From contig JACCZV010000040.1 of assembly GCA_013695775.1 (NCBI GenBank), forward strand, positions 1 through 8,714: a stretch of DNA of 8,714 nucleotides, read 5' to 3'. Source of the DNA: Chitinophagales bacterium (GTDB taxonomy: Bacteria; Bacteroidota; Bacteroidia; Chitinophagales; UBA10324). The position numbers were made by a program, and so were the translations under genes. The notes under the pieces were generated by a model. It ran no database searches. It was given only the letters and a program-made list of their open reading frames with translations, and had not been told where the DNA came from. Of the stretch, positions 1-7,450 are shown in pieces. Every line of letters begins with the position of its first letter. Positions within the stretch are counted from its first letter, which is position 1.

Positions 1-2
1 CC

Positions 3-1727
3 ATGCTGGTCTGTTCAGCAGTATTGAATAATTCCTGTTCTGGTTTAAAAAATACTTCTGCTACCACAAAGGCAGGAACTTCAGATGCCAAAGCAGATGA
101 TGATCCGCAAAGACGCCAGGCGGAAGAAAAGCTGATAGAGGCAAAAAAAATGGAGATCCTGGGCGATCAGCAGCAGGCCTTAAATCTATATAAAGAGTGC
201 ATAAAGTTTGACCCCTCCAATGATGCCGCTTTTTACAATGCGGCTGTTATTTTATTCAATCAGAAACAGTATCCGGAGGCCCTTGCGCTTATTTCACACG
301 CGATAAAAATAAATCCCATAAACGAATGGTACCTGGACCTGTACGGCACTTTGCTTGGCGGAACGGGCTATTACAAAGAGGCCATCGAAGTATATCAGCA
401 AATGACCCAGCAACATCCGGATAATTCAGATGCCTGGTTTAACCTCGCCTTCTTTCTTGATCAGAACGAACAAACAGACGAAGCAATTGAGATTTTTGAT
501 CAGATAGAAGAACGGTTTGGAATAAATGAAGACATCACATCTGAAAAGGTGAAGTTATGGCTGAAGGACGGTAAGGTGGAAAAAGCGGCTGCGGAACTAC
601 AGAGGCTGATTGAGGCAAACGGGGAAGATCCAAGATATTATTCAAAGCTCGTGGACTTGTATATGAGCAATAGAATGGAAGATAAGGCATACGAGACATT
701 GCAGCAAATGATCAGAGTTGATTCTCAAAATCCGCGTGCCAACCTTGTGCTTGCCGATTATTACCGTAAGAAAGGTGAGCAGGAAAAATCCTTTGAGGCA
801 TTGCAAAAAGCATTCGGAAGTGCTGAACTCGACGTGAATATTAAAATACCGCTGCTGGCAAGCTTTCTACCCTTGATGCAAACTGATCCCCAAAAAAAAG
901 CAGAAGCTGTGGCTTTGGGTCAATCGTTGGTCACCGTACATCCTAATGACGCCAAATCGCATGCGTTATATGGCGACATACTTTATCAAAATGACCAGGC
1001 GCAGGAGGCACTCGATGAATATAAGCAAGCTCTTTCTTTAGATAACAGCTCCTTTAATGTATGGCAACAGGTCATGTTTCTTCATGACCGCTCCAGAAAT
1101 TATGATTCTTTGCTGGCCGTCACCAATAAAGCCATAGAGCTTTTCCCCGATCAGAATATGGCTTTTTACTTCAATGGGTATGCTAATATGCAGCTTAAGA
1201 ATTATAAGGATGCGGTGGCCTCACTCGGACAGGCCATCGCGATTGGCTCCGAAGACAAGCAATTTATCTCACAGCTCTATTCTTCGATGGGTGATGCGTA
1301 TTATAATCTTAATAATAATCACGCATCCGATAGCTGTTACGATCTCGCACTGCTTTTTGATCCTCAGAATGCCTATGTTTTAAATAACTACAGCTATTAT
1401 CTTTCGTTGCGGAATGAAAAGCTCGAAGATGCCAGAAAAATGGCTGAACGGGCAACATCAATGGCACCAAATACTTCAGCTTATGAAGATACCTATGGCT
1501 GGGTGCTTTATAAGCTTGGTAATTATGAAGAGGCAAAAAATTGGATTGATAAGGCAATAAAAAACGGCGCTGATGAGGATGGCACAGTGCTGGAACATTA
1601 TGGAGATGTGCTTTTTCGAATGGGCGATGTGAACGGGGCAGTTCAATACTGGATGAGAGCAAAGGAAAAAAATGTAGAATCTCCCACCATCGAAAAAAAG
1701 ATTGCAGAACGTAAACTATATGATTAG
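3..1727 (+). CDS. TPR-repeat protein, probable envelope lipoprotein (5' end possibly outside the window)
   Basis: This protein of at least 574 residues consists almost entirely of tetratricopeptide repeats, which form helical scaffolds for protein binding. Recognisable 34-residue units start near residues 40, 74, 108 and 142, and a further run fills about 320-560, with the usual small/aromatic pattern and Pro at unit ends (for example KFDPSND, KINPINE, QQHPDNS). The first ATG lies two bases from the window edge. It gives an unusually short leader, MLVCSAVLNNSC, ending in a Cys that could be a lipidation site (C12), so the true start may lie upstream and the gene may be cut by the window. The next gene overlaps by 8 bp, which suggests one operon. 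From memory, TPR-DUF4292-EnvC is a common order in Bacteroidota, which supports an envelope role. The precise partner is unknown. The family call is firm; the lipoprotein call is inference. Confidence 0.9.
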   Translation: MLVCSAVLNNSCSGLKNTSATTKAGTSDAKADDDPQRRQAEEKLIEAKKMEILGDQQQALNLYKECIKFDPSNDAAFYNAAVILFNQKQYPEALALISHAIKINPINEWYLDLYGTLLGGTGYYKEAIEVYQQMTQQHPDNSDAWFNLAFFLDQNEQTDEAIEIFDQIEERFGINEDITSEKVKLWLKDGKVEKAAAELQRLIEANGEDPRYYSKLVDLYMSNRMEDKAYETLQQMIRVDSQNPRANLVLADYYRKKGEQEKSFEALQKAFGSAELDVNIKIPLLASFLPLMQTDPQKKAEAVALGQSLVTVHPNDAKSHALYGDILYQNDQAQEALDEYKQALSLDNSSFNVWQQVMFLHDRSRNYDSLLAVTNKAIELFPDQNMAFYFNGYANMQLKNYKDAVASLGQAIAIGSEDKQFISQLYSSMGDAYYNLNNNHASDSCYDLALLFDPQNAYVLNNYSYYLSLRNEKLEDARKMAERATSMAPNTSAYEDTYGWVLYKLGNYEEAKNWIDKAIKNGADEDGTVLEHYGDVLFRMGDVNGAVQYWMRAKEKNVESPTIEKKIAERKLYD

Positions 1728-2472
1728 AATAGCTGCTATCTGCTGTTCGGTAATATTGTTTTTAGGTTCCTGTCACACCCCGGCTTCTATAACCAAAACT
1801 GCAGCAGAATCCGATATTCTGGCATCCACCCGGTCAGAGGCCGTAATAGACAGCATGAAAAAAAATGCTTTCTCTTTCGACTGGTTTTCCGGAAAATCAA
1901 AAGTTTCTATTGCACGTGGTAATGATAAGATGGAAGTGACCGCAAGCTTCCGGATTAAAAATGACAGCGCCATATGGATCTCTATTTCGCCTGCGCTTGG
2001 ATTGGAAGTTGCGCGCGTTCTTCTTACGAAAGATTCCATCAGGGTAATAGACCGCCTCAACAACAGGTACTACAGCAGGGACTACAGTTTTTTCAAATCA
2101 TATACAACACTGCCTGTCACCCTGGAAATAATTCAAGATCTGATTGAGGGACAGCCCTTATTTACAAAAGATAAAGATTTTAGTTTCTATAAAAATGATT
2201 CCACTTACGATCTGAAATCGGAGGATTCGTCTATCAGCAATTCGTTTGTCCTGAACAGAGATTTCCGGATATTAAATCAAAAGATTCATGCTGATTCATC
2301 CACAGCCATCTCTATTTTTTTAGACCAGTATGATATACAATACAGTGTACCGTTTTCGTTGTGGAGAAAAATTGAGTTGTTCAACCCGGAAAGAACAGCC
2401 ATCGTCATTACCTTTAGCAAGGTAAATATCAATGAGCCCACGACACTGCCGTTTAATGCGCCGGGGCAATAA
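1720..2472 (+). CDS. DUF4292-family lipoprotein
   Basis: This 250-residue protein matches the DUF4292 family found in Bacteroidota. The ATG at 1720 is chosen because it gives a clean lipoprotein signal peptide: MIR, a hydrophobic stretch, then the lipobox LGSC with lipidation at C18. An upstream TTG at 1702 in the same frame would only add six residues. The mature part has the beta-rich look of the family: 'WFSGKSKVSI', 'SFRIKNDSAIWISISP', 'GLEVARVLLTKDSIRVIDRLN' and then a 'YYSRDYSFF' segment. DUF4292 has been likened to LolB/LppX-type lipid-binding folds, but no function is established here. The ATG overlaps the end of the TPR gene by 8 bp, so translational coupling is likely. It precedes an EnvC-like gene, which suggests work at the outer membrane or periplasm. 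The function beyond that is not known. Confidence 0.9.
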   Translation: MIRIAAICCSVILFLGSCHTPASITKTAAESDILASTRSEAVIDSMKKNAFSFDWFSGKSKVSIARGNDKMEVTASFRIKNDSAIWISISPALGLEVARVLLTKDSIRVIDRLNNRYYSRDYSFFKSYTTLPVTLEIIQDLIEGQPLFTKDKDFSFYKNDSTYDLKSEDSSISNSFVLNRDFRILNQKIHADSSTAISIFLDQYDIQYSVPFSLWRKIELFNPERTAIVITFSKVNINEPTTLPFNAPGQ

Positions 2473-2625
2473 TTATTATCATGATAAGAATACATCAAGC
2501 CAAGGATAGTATAGAAGAATTTATTATGCGTTTTAATGGCTTGCAATGGGGTGGATATATTAAAAATATCTCTTTTATAAACAATAGGTCCTTCTTTTTA
2601 AACCATTTGACCTGCCGAGATACAG

Positions 2626-2639
2626 AAGTCTTAAGACTT
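2626..2639. repeat. Perfect 14-bp palindrome just before the EnvC-like start
   Basis: AAGTCTTAAGACTT reads identically on both strands and ends 3 bases before the ATG at 2643. If translation starts there, the palindrome lies in the leader and could bind a dimeric regulator or fold over the start. If translation starts at 2481, it is merely coding sequence. Confidence 0.4.
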
Positions 2640-2642
2640 TTG

Positions 2643-3857
2643 ATGATGTCCGTAGTTGTGGTGCTTATCACCAGCAGGGGAGGATTTTCTCAAACAGCAG
2701 GTAAAGGAGACCTTGAAATAAAGAAGGAGCAATTGGTGAAAGAGATTGACGAGATACAGCACGAACTCGATAAAACGAAAAAATCAAAGAAGGTAAACCT
2801 GAATCAGCTTGCAGCATTGCGAAAACAGATATCAACCCGCGAGAAGCTGATAGGTAATTACAACAGTCAGATCCGTGAGATTGACAATGCAATAACCTCG
2901 AAAGTTCGCGTCGTACGGTCATTAGACCGTGAGCTCGACACCCTCAGAAAGAATTATGCGAATATGATCTATTATGCATACAAGCATAGAAGTGCATACG
3001 ACAAGCTCTTGTTTCTCTTCTCCGCGAAAGATTTCAATGATGCATTCAGGCGGTTGAAATATATTAAGCGCTACAATGCCTACCGGCGTATGCAGGCTGC
3101 TCTTATTGGTGACACTCAGTCAGACCTGAAAAAACAGATGGAAACACTCAAATCACAGCGGAAGAATAAAAAACAGGTGCTTTCGGAACAGGAAGAACAA
3201 AGAAAAAAACTGGCGACCGAAAAAGTGAATAAAGATAAGATGGCAAAAACCCTGTCGAAACAGGAAAAGCAACTAAAAGCCTCCATTGATAAAAAAAAGA
3301 AGGAGCAGGAGAAACTTAAAAAACAGATTGCTGATCTGATAAAAAAAGAGATTGAGGCAGCTAAGAAAAAATCAGGTGCCTCTTCAGGCATAGCAAGTAC
3401 CGCTTCGGGCAGTCTTGGAATGACTCCTGAAGCCGCGGCCCTTTCCGCCAGTTTCGCAAGCAACCAGGGTAAGCTGCCATGGCCCGTTTCAAAGGGAGAG
3501 CTTACAGGTACATTTGGTGAGCACGAGCACCCTGTACTTGAAAATGTGAAGACAAAAAACAATGGCATTGATATAAAAACTGCCGCTGGTGCCGAAGTAA
3601 GGACGGTGTTTAAAGGCAAGGTGGTAAGTATTATCTCTAATCCAGGATACCATAAAGCTGTGTTGATTAAGCATGGGGAATTTTTTACTGTATACAGCCA
3701 TCTGGCTGTTGTTAAGGTAAAAGCGAACCAGGAGGTGGATACCAAGCAAATTATTGGCAGTGCCTTTACTGATGAGACTGGCGAAACCAGTGTACACCTT
3801 GAAATATGGAAAGGAACATCATTGCTGAATCCTCAAAATTGGATCATTGAGAAATGA
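2643..3857 (+). CDS. EnvC/LytM-type murein hydrolase activator with degenerate M23 domain
   Basis: With the ATG at 2643 this is a 404-residue exported protein. It has a hydrophobic leader (residues 1-17, ending GGFSQ), a long charged coiled coil (about 25-250, rich in Lys, Glu and Gln), a Ser/Gly/Ala linker, and a C-terminal LytM/M23 domain (about 278-404). Catalytic M23 enzymes have HxxxD and HxH zinc motifs. Here the first reads NNGID (N306 in place of His, D310 kept), and the second reads SVH (S383 in place of the first His, H385 kept); H353 in YSHL is also kept. Like E. coli EnvC, it is therefore probably an amidase activator and not a peptidase. The start is uncertain. The frame is open back to an ATG at 2481, 8 bp after the previous stop, but that would put 54 unconvincing residues before the signal. 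The leader from 2643 lacks an early positive charge, so TTG 2607 is another option. Confidence 0.9.
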   Translation: MMSVVVVLITSRGGFSQTAGKGDLEIKKEQLVKEIDEIQHELDKTKKSKKVNLNQLAALRKQISTREKLIGNYNSQIREIDNAITSKVRVVRSLDRELDTLRKNYANMIYYAYKHRSAYDKLLFLFSAKDFNDAFRRLKYIKRYNAYRRMQAALIGDTQSDLKKQMETLKSQRKNKKQVLSEQEEQRKKLATEKVNKDKMAKTLSKQEKQLKASIDKKKKEQEKLKKQIADLIKKEIEAAKKKSGASSGIASTASGSLGMTPEAAALSASFASNQGKLPWPVSKGELTGTFGEHEHPVLENVKTKNNGIDIKTAAGAEVRTVFKGKVVSIISNPGYHKAVLIKHGEFFTVYSHLAVVKVKANQEVDTKQIIGSAFTDETGETSVHLEIWKGTSLLNPQNWIIEK

Positions 3858-3862
3858 TCGAA

Positions 3863-3895
3863 TATTGATTTCCTTCGGTTCGGAAATTTTCAATA
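3863..3895 (+). terminator. Possible terminator hairpin after the EnvC-like gene
   Basis: The left arm TATTGATTTCC (3863-3873) pairs with the right arm GGAAATTTTCAATA (3882-3895), giving 11 base pairs with a three-base TTT bulge and an 8-base loop. It begins 5 bp after the EnvC-like stop codon, where a transcript end is expected. No clean T-run follows (the next bases are GATAATATTTG), so it is not a textbook intrinsic terminator. It could instead stabilise the mRNA 3' end or act in the leader of the methyltransferase. Confidence 0.35.
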
Positions 3896-3907
3896 GATAA
3901 TATTTGC

Positions 3908-3914
3908 GGAGGAG
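3908..3914 (+). promoter_or_regulatory. Strong Shine-Dalgarno site of the methyltransferase
   Basis: GGAGGAG lies 10 bases before the ATG at 3925. This decides the start against the in-frame TTG at 3904, which would lie upstream of the site. Most other genes in the window have no comparable site, which is usual in Bacteroidota, so this gene stands out. Confidence 0.6.
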
Positions 3915-3924
3915 TTTAGGAATT

Positions 3925-4734
3925 ATGACGACTGAAAAAAATTATATAGAGATAAATAAGCAATCCTGGAACAAGAGGCTGAACTATCATTTGAAATCTG
4001 ACTTTTACGATTTAGATGGCTTCCTGAAAGGCAACACCTCACTTAACGACATTGAGATCGGGTTGCTTGGCAACATCAGGGATAAAAGCCTTTTACACCT
4101 TCAATGTCATTTCGGACAAGACACGATTTCCTTAGGCAGACTCGGTGCAAATGCTACAGGTATCGATTTATCAGACAAAGCTATAGACAGCGCGAAAGAA
4201 CTTTCAGCAAAACTTAATATTGACGTCTCATTTATTTGTTGTGACATTTATGATCTGCCGCGTCATCTTGATAAACCATTTGACATAGTATTTACAAGCT
4301 ATGGAACCATCGGCTGGCTTCCTGACCTTGACCGCTGGGCACAGATTATCTCAAAGTTTTTAAAACCAAATGGAAGATTAGTATTTGTAGAGTTCCATCC
4401 GGTTGTATGGATGTTTGATGATAATTTTGAAAAAATTGGATATAATTATTTTAATTCCGGTGCAATCATAGAAACTGAAACCGGAACATATGCAGATAAA
4501 GTGGCTCCAATTAGTAACGAGTCTGTTACGTGGAATCACGGGATTGGTGAAGTTTTGAATAGTTTAATCAAAAACGGCCTTGAAATAAACTCATTCGATG
4601 AATTTGATTATTCACCATACAACTGCTTCAATAACACAATTGAAATTAAAGCTAAAAAATATAGAATAAAACATCTTGAGAATAAAATTCCTATGGTTTA
4701 TGCACTTGTTGCGACCAAGAAAAATTTCAGCTAA
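3925..4734 (+). CDS. Class I SAM-dependent methyltransferase
   Basis: This 269-residue protein has a Rossmann-like methyltransferase domain over about residues 50-160. Motif I is LLHLQCHFGQDT (56-67), a known variant in which the usual GxGxG is replaced by CHFGQD. The acidic end of strand 2 is GIDLSD (79-84), followed by CCDIYDLP (105-112), FDIVFTSYGTIGWL (119-132) as motif IV, and LKPNGRLVFVEFHP (146-159). The family transfers a methyl group from S-adenosylmethionine to an unidentified small molecule; the substrate cannot be read from sequence. No signal peptide is present, so it is cytosolic. The gene stands alone, with a hairpin and its own Shine-Dalgarno site upstream and 153 bp before the next gene. 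It also looks more AT-rich than its neighbours by eye (not counted), which could reflect separate acquisition. Confidence 0.88.
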   Translation: MTTEKNYIEINKQSWNKRLNYHLKSDFYDLDGFLKGNTSLNDIEIGLLGNIRDKSLLHLQCHFGQDTISLGRLGANATGIDLSDKAIDSAKELSAKLNIDVSFICCDIYDLPRHLDKPFDIVFTSYGTIGWLPDLDRWAQIISKFLKPNGRLVFVEFHPVVWMFDDNFEKIGYNYFNSGAIIETETGTYADKVAPISNESVTWNHGIGEVLNSLIKNGLEINSFDEFDYSPYNCFNNTIEIKAKKYRIKHLENKIPMVYALVATKKNFS

Positions 4735-4857
4735 GCAGCTTGCCAAAGCTTGATTAATGTTGGGAAGGGAGTAGGTTATCCAATAAATTTAATTTTTACT
4801 TAACAGGAAGATGCTCCATGAGCCCTCTCTCGAAACGGTGGCGTAACTTTTCCTCAT

Positions 4858-4866
4858 TAACTTTGC
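4858..4866 (+). promoter_or_regulatory. Bacteroidota-type -7 promoter box before the aldehyde dehydrogenase
   Basis: TAACTTTGC matches the Bacteroidota -7 consensus TAnnTTTG and ends 21 bases before the ATG at 4888, leaving a short leader. The expected -33 TTG about 20 bases further upstream is not clear (GGTGG near 4837), so the call rests on the -7 box and its position. Confidence 0.45.
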
Positions 4867-4887
4867 ACTTTCCTTCATTACTTTCTC

Positions 4888-6330
4888 ATGTTTCAGATCA
4901 AAAATTTTATCGGTGGTAGACTTATTGATCCACGGGGCAAAAACTATTTAGACAACTACGACCCTGCCATCGGCGAAGTTTATTCTTACGTTCCTGATTC
5001 TGATGAACAAGATGTAGAATTAGCTGTGCAGGCCGCCGAGCATGCATTTGAAGGATGGGCGAATACTTCTGCTTCGGATCGCTGCAGCATTTTAATGAGG
5101 ATCGCTGATCTCATCGACATGAAATCTGATTACCTATCGGGAATAGAATCTATTGATAACGGCAAACCCAAAACACTCGCAGCAACGGTCGATATTCCGC
5201 GTGCAGCTGCAAATTTTCGATTTTTTGCTACCGCAGCCGTGCAGTTTTCCACTGATGCTCATCATATGGAAAACAACGCCCTCAACTACACCTTGCGTCA
5301 GCCACTCGGTGTAGTAGGTTGTATATCACCATGGAATCTGCCGCTGTATTTATTCACCTGGAAAATTGCTCCGGCACTTGCTGCAGGAAATTGCGTGGTA
5401 GCAAAACCCAGCGAGGTAACACCAATGACCGCTTATGAGCTGTCGAAAATTTGCATTGAATCAGGGTTGCCTGCTGGAGTGTTAAACATCCTTCATGGTA
5501 CAGGACCGAAATGCGGTGCCGCTATTGTGAAACACCCTGCTATAAAAGCTATCTCTTTCACTGGCAGCACACGTGCAGGGAAAGAGATAGCAACCGTAGC
5601 AGCACCTATGTTTAAAAAACTTTCGCTTGAGCTCGGTGGAAAAAACCCAAACATCATTTTCGCAGATTGTGATTTTGAGAAGATGCTCAAAACGACTATC
5701 CAATCATCTTTTTCTAACCAGGGTGAAATCTGTTTGTGCGGATCACGAATTCTCGTTGAAAAAAGTATTTATGAAAAGTTCAGATCAGCCTTCGTAGAGG
5801 AAACAAAGAAATTAAAGATTGGCGATCCACTGCAGCAAGATACCAGCATCGGGGCCATTGTTTCAAAACAACATTTTGATAAAATCAACTATCATATCCG
5901 CGTGGCAGCGGAAGAGGGAGGAATGGTTTTATCCGGAGGAGAAATAGCCCCAGTTAATGGACGCTGTGCGGGGGGTTGGTTCATTCAGCCAACGATTATT
6001 GAAGGATTGCCGTGGAGTTGCCGTACAAACCTGGAGGAAATTTTCGGGCCTGTTGTCACTATTGCTCCTTTTGAAACAGAAGAGGAAGCGATACAAATAG
6101 CAAACAGTACTGAATATGGTTTGTCTGCTACCATCTGGACTGAGAACCTCAACCGTGCACATCGCATGAGCGCGGCGGTGCAGAGCGGCATCATATGGAT
6201 CAATTGCTGGATGCACCGCGACCTCCGAACTCCTTTCGGCGGAATGAAGAATTCAGGAGTCGGCCGGGAGGGTGGAAATGAGGCCATGCGATTTTTTACT
6301 GAAGCTAAAAATGTCTGTCTGAAATTATGA
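4888..6330 (+). CDS. amnC: Aldehyde dehydrogenase, 2-aminomuconate/2-hydroxymuconate semialdehyde type
   Basis: This 480-residue NAD-dependent aldehyde dehydrogenase is full length. Catalytic residues are visible: N150 in SPWN, E248 in LELGG, nucleophile C282 in NQGEICLC, and E384 in EEIFGP, plus the cofactor loop FTGST (224-228). The signature RDLRTPFGG (444-452) and NQGEICLC are typical of dehydrogenases acting on muconic semialdehydes; R444 corresponds to the Arg that binds the substrate carboxylate in 2-aminomuconate semialdehyde dehydrogenase. That enzyme oxidises 2-aminomuconate 6-semialdehyde to 2-aminomuconate in tryptophan breakdown through 3-hydroxyanthranilate. The choice over hydroxymuconate semialdehyde dehydrogenase (DmpC/XylG type) rests on context: a RidA/2-aminomuconate deaminase-like gene downstream and tryptophan dioxygenase beyond it. 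The protein is cytosolic. A -7 box precedes it and no Shine-Dalgarno site is seen. Confidence 0.92.
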   Translation: MFQIKNFIGGRLIDPRGKNYLDNYDPAIGEVYSYVPDSDEQDVELAVQAAEHAFEGWANTSASDRCSILMRIADLIDMKSDYLSGIESIDNGKPKTLAATVDIPRAAANFRFFATAAVQFSTDAHHMENNALNYTLRQPLGVVGCISPWNLPLYLFTWKIAPALAAGNCVVAKPSEVTPMTAYELSKICIESGLPAGVLNILHGTGPKCGAAIVKHPAIKAISFTGSTRAGKEIATVAAPMFKKLSLELGGKNPNIIFADCDFEKMLKTTIQSSFSNQGEICLCGSRILVEKSIYEKFRSAFVEETKKLKIGDPLQQDTSIGAIVSKQHFDKINYHIRVAAEEGGMVLSGGEIAPVNGRCAGGWFIQPTIIEGLPWSCRTNLEEIFGPVVTIAPFETEEEAIQIANSTEYGLSATIWTENLNRAHRMSAAVQSGIIWINCWMHRDLRTPFGGMKNSGVGREGGNEAMRFFTEAKNVCLKL

Positions 6331-6379
6331 ATAGCTACCTATAATTTCGATGATGTTTAATAAATGATGGGTGTAGAAG

Positions 6380-6408
6380 TTGACATAATAGTGGTTAATT
6401 CTTTTAAT
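6380..6408 (+). promoter_or_regulatory. Sigma-70-like promoter before the rhodanese gene
   Basis: TTGACA (6380-6385), exactly 17 bases, then TTTAAT (6403-6408) gives a perfect -35 box and a one-mismatch -10 box at ideal spacing. Transcription would start near 6415, about 45 bases before the ATG at 6461. Bacteroidota use a different housekeeping consensus (-33 TTTG, -7 TAnnTTTG), so chance similarity in an AT-rich gap is a real possibility. Confidence 0.35.
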
Positions 6409-6460
6409 TGGCTATTTGTTCATTTGCGATTTCATCAAAAAACATGTAAAAATAGAGGTC

Positions 6461-6838
6461 ATGAAACAAATATTACTTTCTCTGATGCTTGCGTTTTCAG
6501 TTGCTTCCTGCCAGGAAACCGCCGCTACAGGTTATGAAGACCTGGATAATAAAAACTTTTTAAAAAAGATGGGGGATCCGGGCATAATGCTGCTTGATGT
6601 TCGAACCGCGGATGAATTTGTGCGGGGTCATATTCCAGGTGCCATCAATCTGGATTTTTATGATCCTAATTTCAAAACCGACCTTAAAAAATTAGATAAG
6701 GATAAGTCGTACCTTATATATTGTGCCGCCGGTGGCCGATCGAAGAAAACTTCCCGGCTGCTTAGAGACAACGGTTTTGATAGTGTCTATAATCTGCAGA
6801 ATGGATTTAATAACTGGGATGGCCCTCGTCAGAAATGA
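6461..6838 (+). CDS. Rhodanese-like domain lipoprotein
   Basis: This 125-residue protein is a single rhodanese domain behind a lipoprotein signal peptide. The ATG at 6461 is chosen because it gives MKQILLSLMLAFSVASC with lipidation at C17; the open frame extends to 6416, but those codons would bury the signal. The domain begins near residue 26. It shows LLDVRTADEFVRGHIPGAIN (44-63) and the active-site loop YCAAGGRS with catalytic C88, then NGFNNWDG near the end. Rhodaneses carry sulfur as a Cys persulfide and pass it to acceptors such as cyanide or thiols. C88 and the six-residue loop are intact, so it should be active. A periplasmic or envelope-anchored location is inferred. Its stop overlaps the next ATG (ATGA), implying coupled translation. 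The sulfur donor and acceptor are unknown. Confidence 0.9.
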   Translation: MKQILLSLMLAFSVASCQETAATGYEDLDNKNFLKKMGDPGIMLLDVRTADEFVRGHIPGAINLDFYDPNFKTDLKKLDKDKSYLIYCAAGGRSKKTSRLLRDNGFDSVYNLQNGFNNWDGPRQK

Positions 6839-7389
6839 AAAAGATAGCCATAGAAGAAAGCTACAGTGGCATAAGCAGTTCCGCCGTAAAGAAGAAGACC
6901 GGAAAAGGGTGGATGGAATGGATCAGCATCTTAGATAAAGAGGAAGCTATTAAATTACCCCATAAAGAAATCGCCATTTTGTTGAGTGAGAGATATAAAG
7001 TTGCCGATTGGTGGTGCCAGACGGTAACGGTTGGCTATGAAAAAGCGAAGGGGCGGCGGAAGTTGAATGAGAAGGAGTCGGGCTTTGAGATCAGCGTAAG
7101 CAAGGTTTTGCCGATCAAAATGAAGGCATTATTTGACTTGTGGAACGATGATAAAAAGCGCCGGAAATGGCTGACAAATAATGTGATTGTGCACAAATCT
7201 ACACCACCTAAATCTCTAAGGATGACATGGGAAGATGGGGTTAAAGCGATCAGTGTAAATTTCTATGAGAAAAGTGGGGGAAAATCACAAGTGACTGTAC
7301 AGCATGGCAAATTGAAAGATGAGAATGAAGCTAAGCAAATGAAGGCCCTTTGGCAAAATTCCCTTGGCAAGCTGGCGCTCTTAATATAG
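6835..7389 (+). CDS. DUF4287 domain plus SRPBCC (AHSA1-like) domain protein
   Basis: This 184-residue cytosolic protein has two parts. Residues about 15-80 match DUF4287: TGKGWMEWISILD (22-34), LPHKEIA, then the hallmark VADWWCQTVTVGYEKAKG. Residues about 83-184 look like an SRPBCC/START-type ligand-binding fold, with FEISVSKVLPI, an FDLWNDDKKRRKWL segment and a long C-terminal helix. Proteins of this layout are common in Bacteroidota and other bacteria and have no established biochemical role; SRPBCC domains usually bind hydrophobic ligands or clients. The ATG lies in an ATGA overlap with the rhodanese stop, so the two are co-translated. The RidA-like gene follows after 61 bp on the same strand. 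No signal peptide is seen, in contrast to its lipoprotein partner. Domain assignment is by motif memory only. Confidence 0.82.
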   Translation: MKKIAIEESYSGISSSAVKKKTGKGWMEWISILDKEEAIKLPHKEIAILLSERYKVADWWCQTVTVGYEKAKGRRKLNEKESGFEISVSKVLPIKMKALFDLWNDDKKRRKWLTNNVIVHKSTPPKSLRMTWEDGVKAISVNFYEKSGGKSQVTVQHGKLKDENEAKQMKALWQNSLGKLALLI

Positions 7390-7450
7390 TTATGTGTGAT
7401 CATCGGCCCCAAGAGTAGAAAAAAAATTGAGTCTTACGCTTTGTTTATTA

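Noticed and set aside
2555..2571. GATATATTAAAAATATC inverted repeat as a terminator after DUF4292
   Set aside because: The stem is short and made of A-T pairs apart from the end pair, lies 80 bp past the stop and has no clean T-run; it is typical of AT-rich DNA.
3116..3745. A 209-codon open frame on the minus strand inside the EnvC-like gene
   Set aside because: It is antisense to a lysine-rich coiled coil, which yields Phe/Ser/Leu-rich nonsense (repeated FFL and SCF stretches); no family is recognised and the plus-strand gene is convincing.
4737..4752. Small AGCTT/AAGCT hairpin after the methyltransferase as a terminator
   Set aside because: It has only five base pairs and no following T-run, which is too weak to support.
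5985..6287. A minus-strand open frame of 100 codons inside the aldehyde dehydrogenase
   Set aside because: It lies opposite conserved catalytic motifs of the dehydrogenase and has no recognisable domain or start signal.
7433..7443. Possible -7 promoter box (TTACGCTTTG) directly before the RidA-like gene
   Set aside because: It is one base longer than the TAnnTTTG consensus, has no suitable -33 element and lies too close to the ATG to be convincing.
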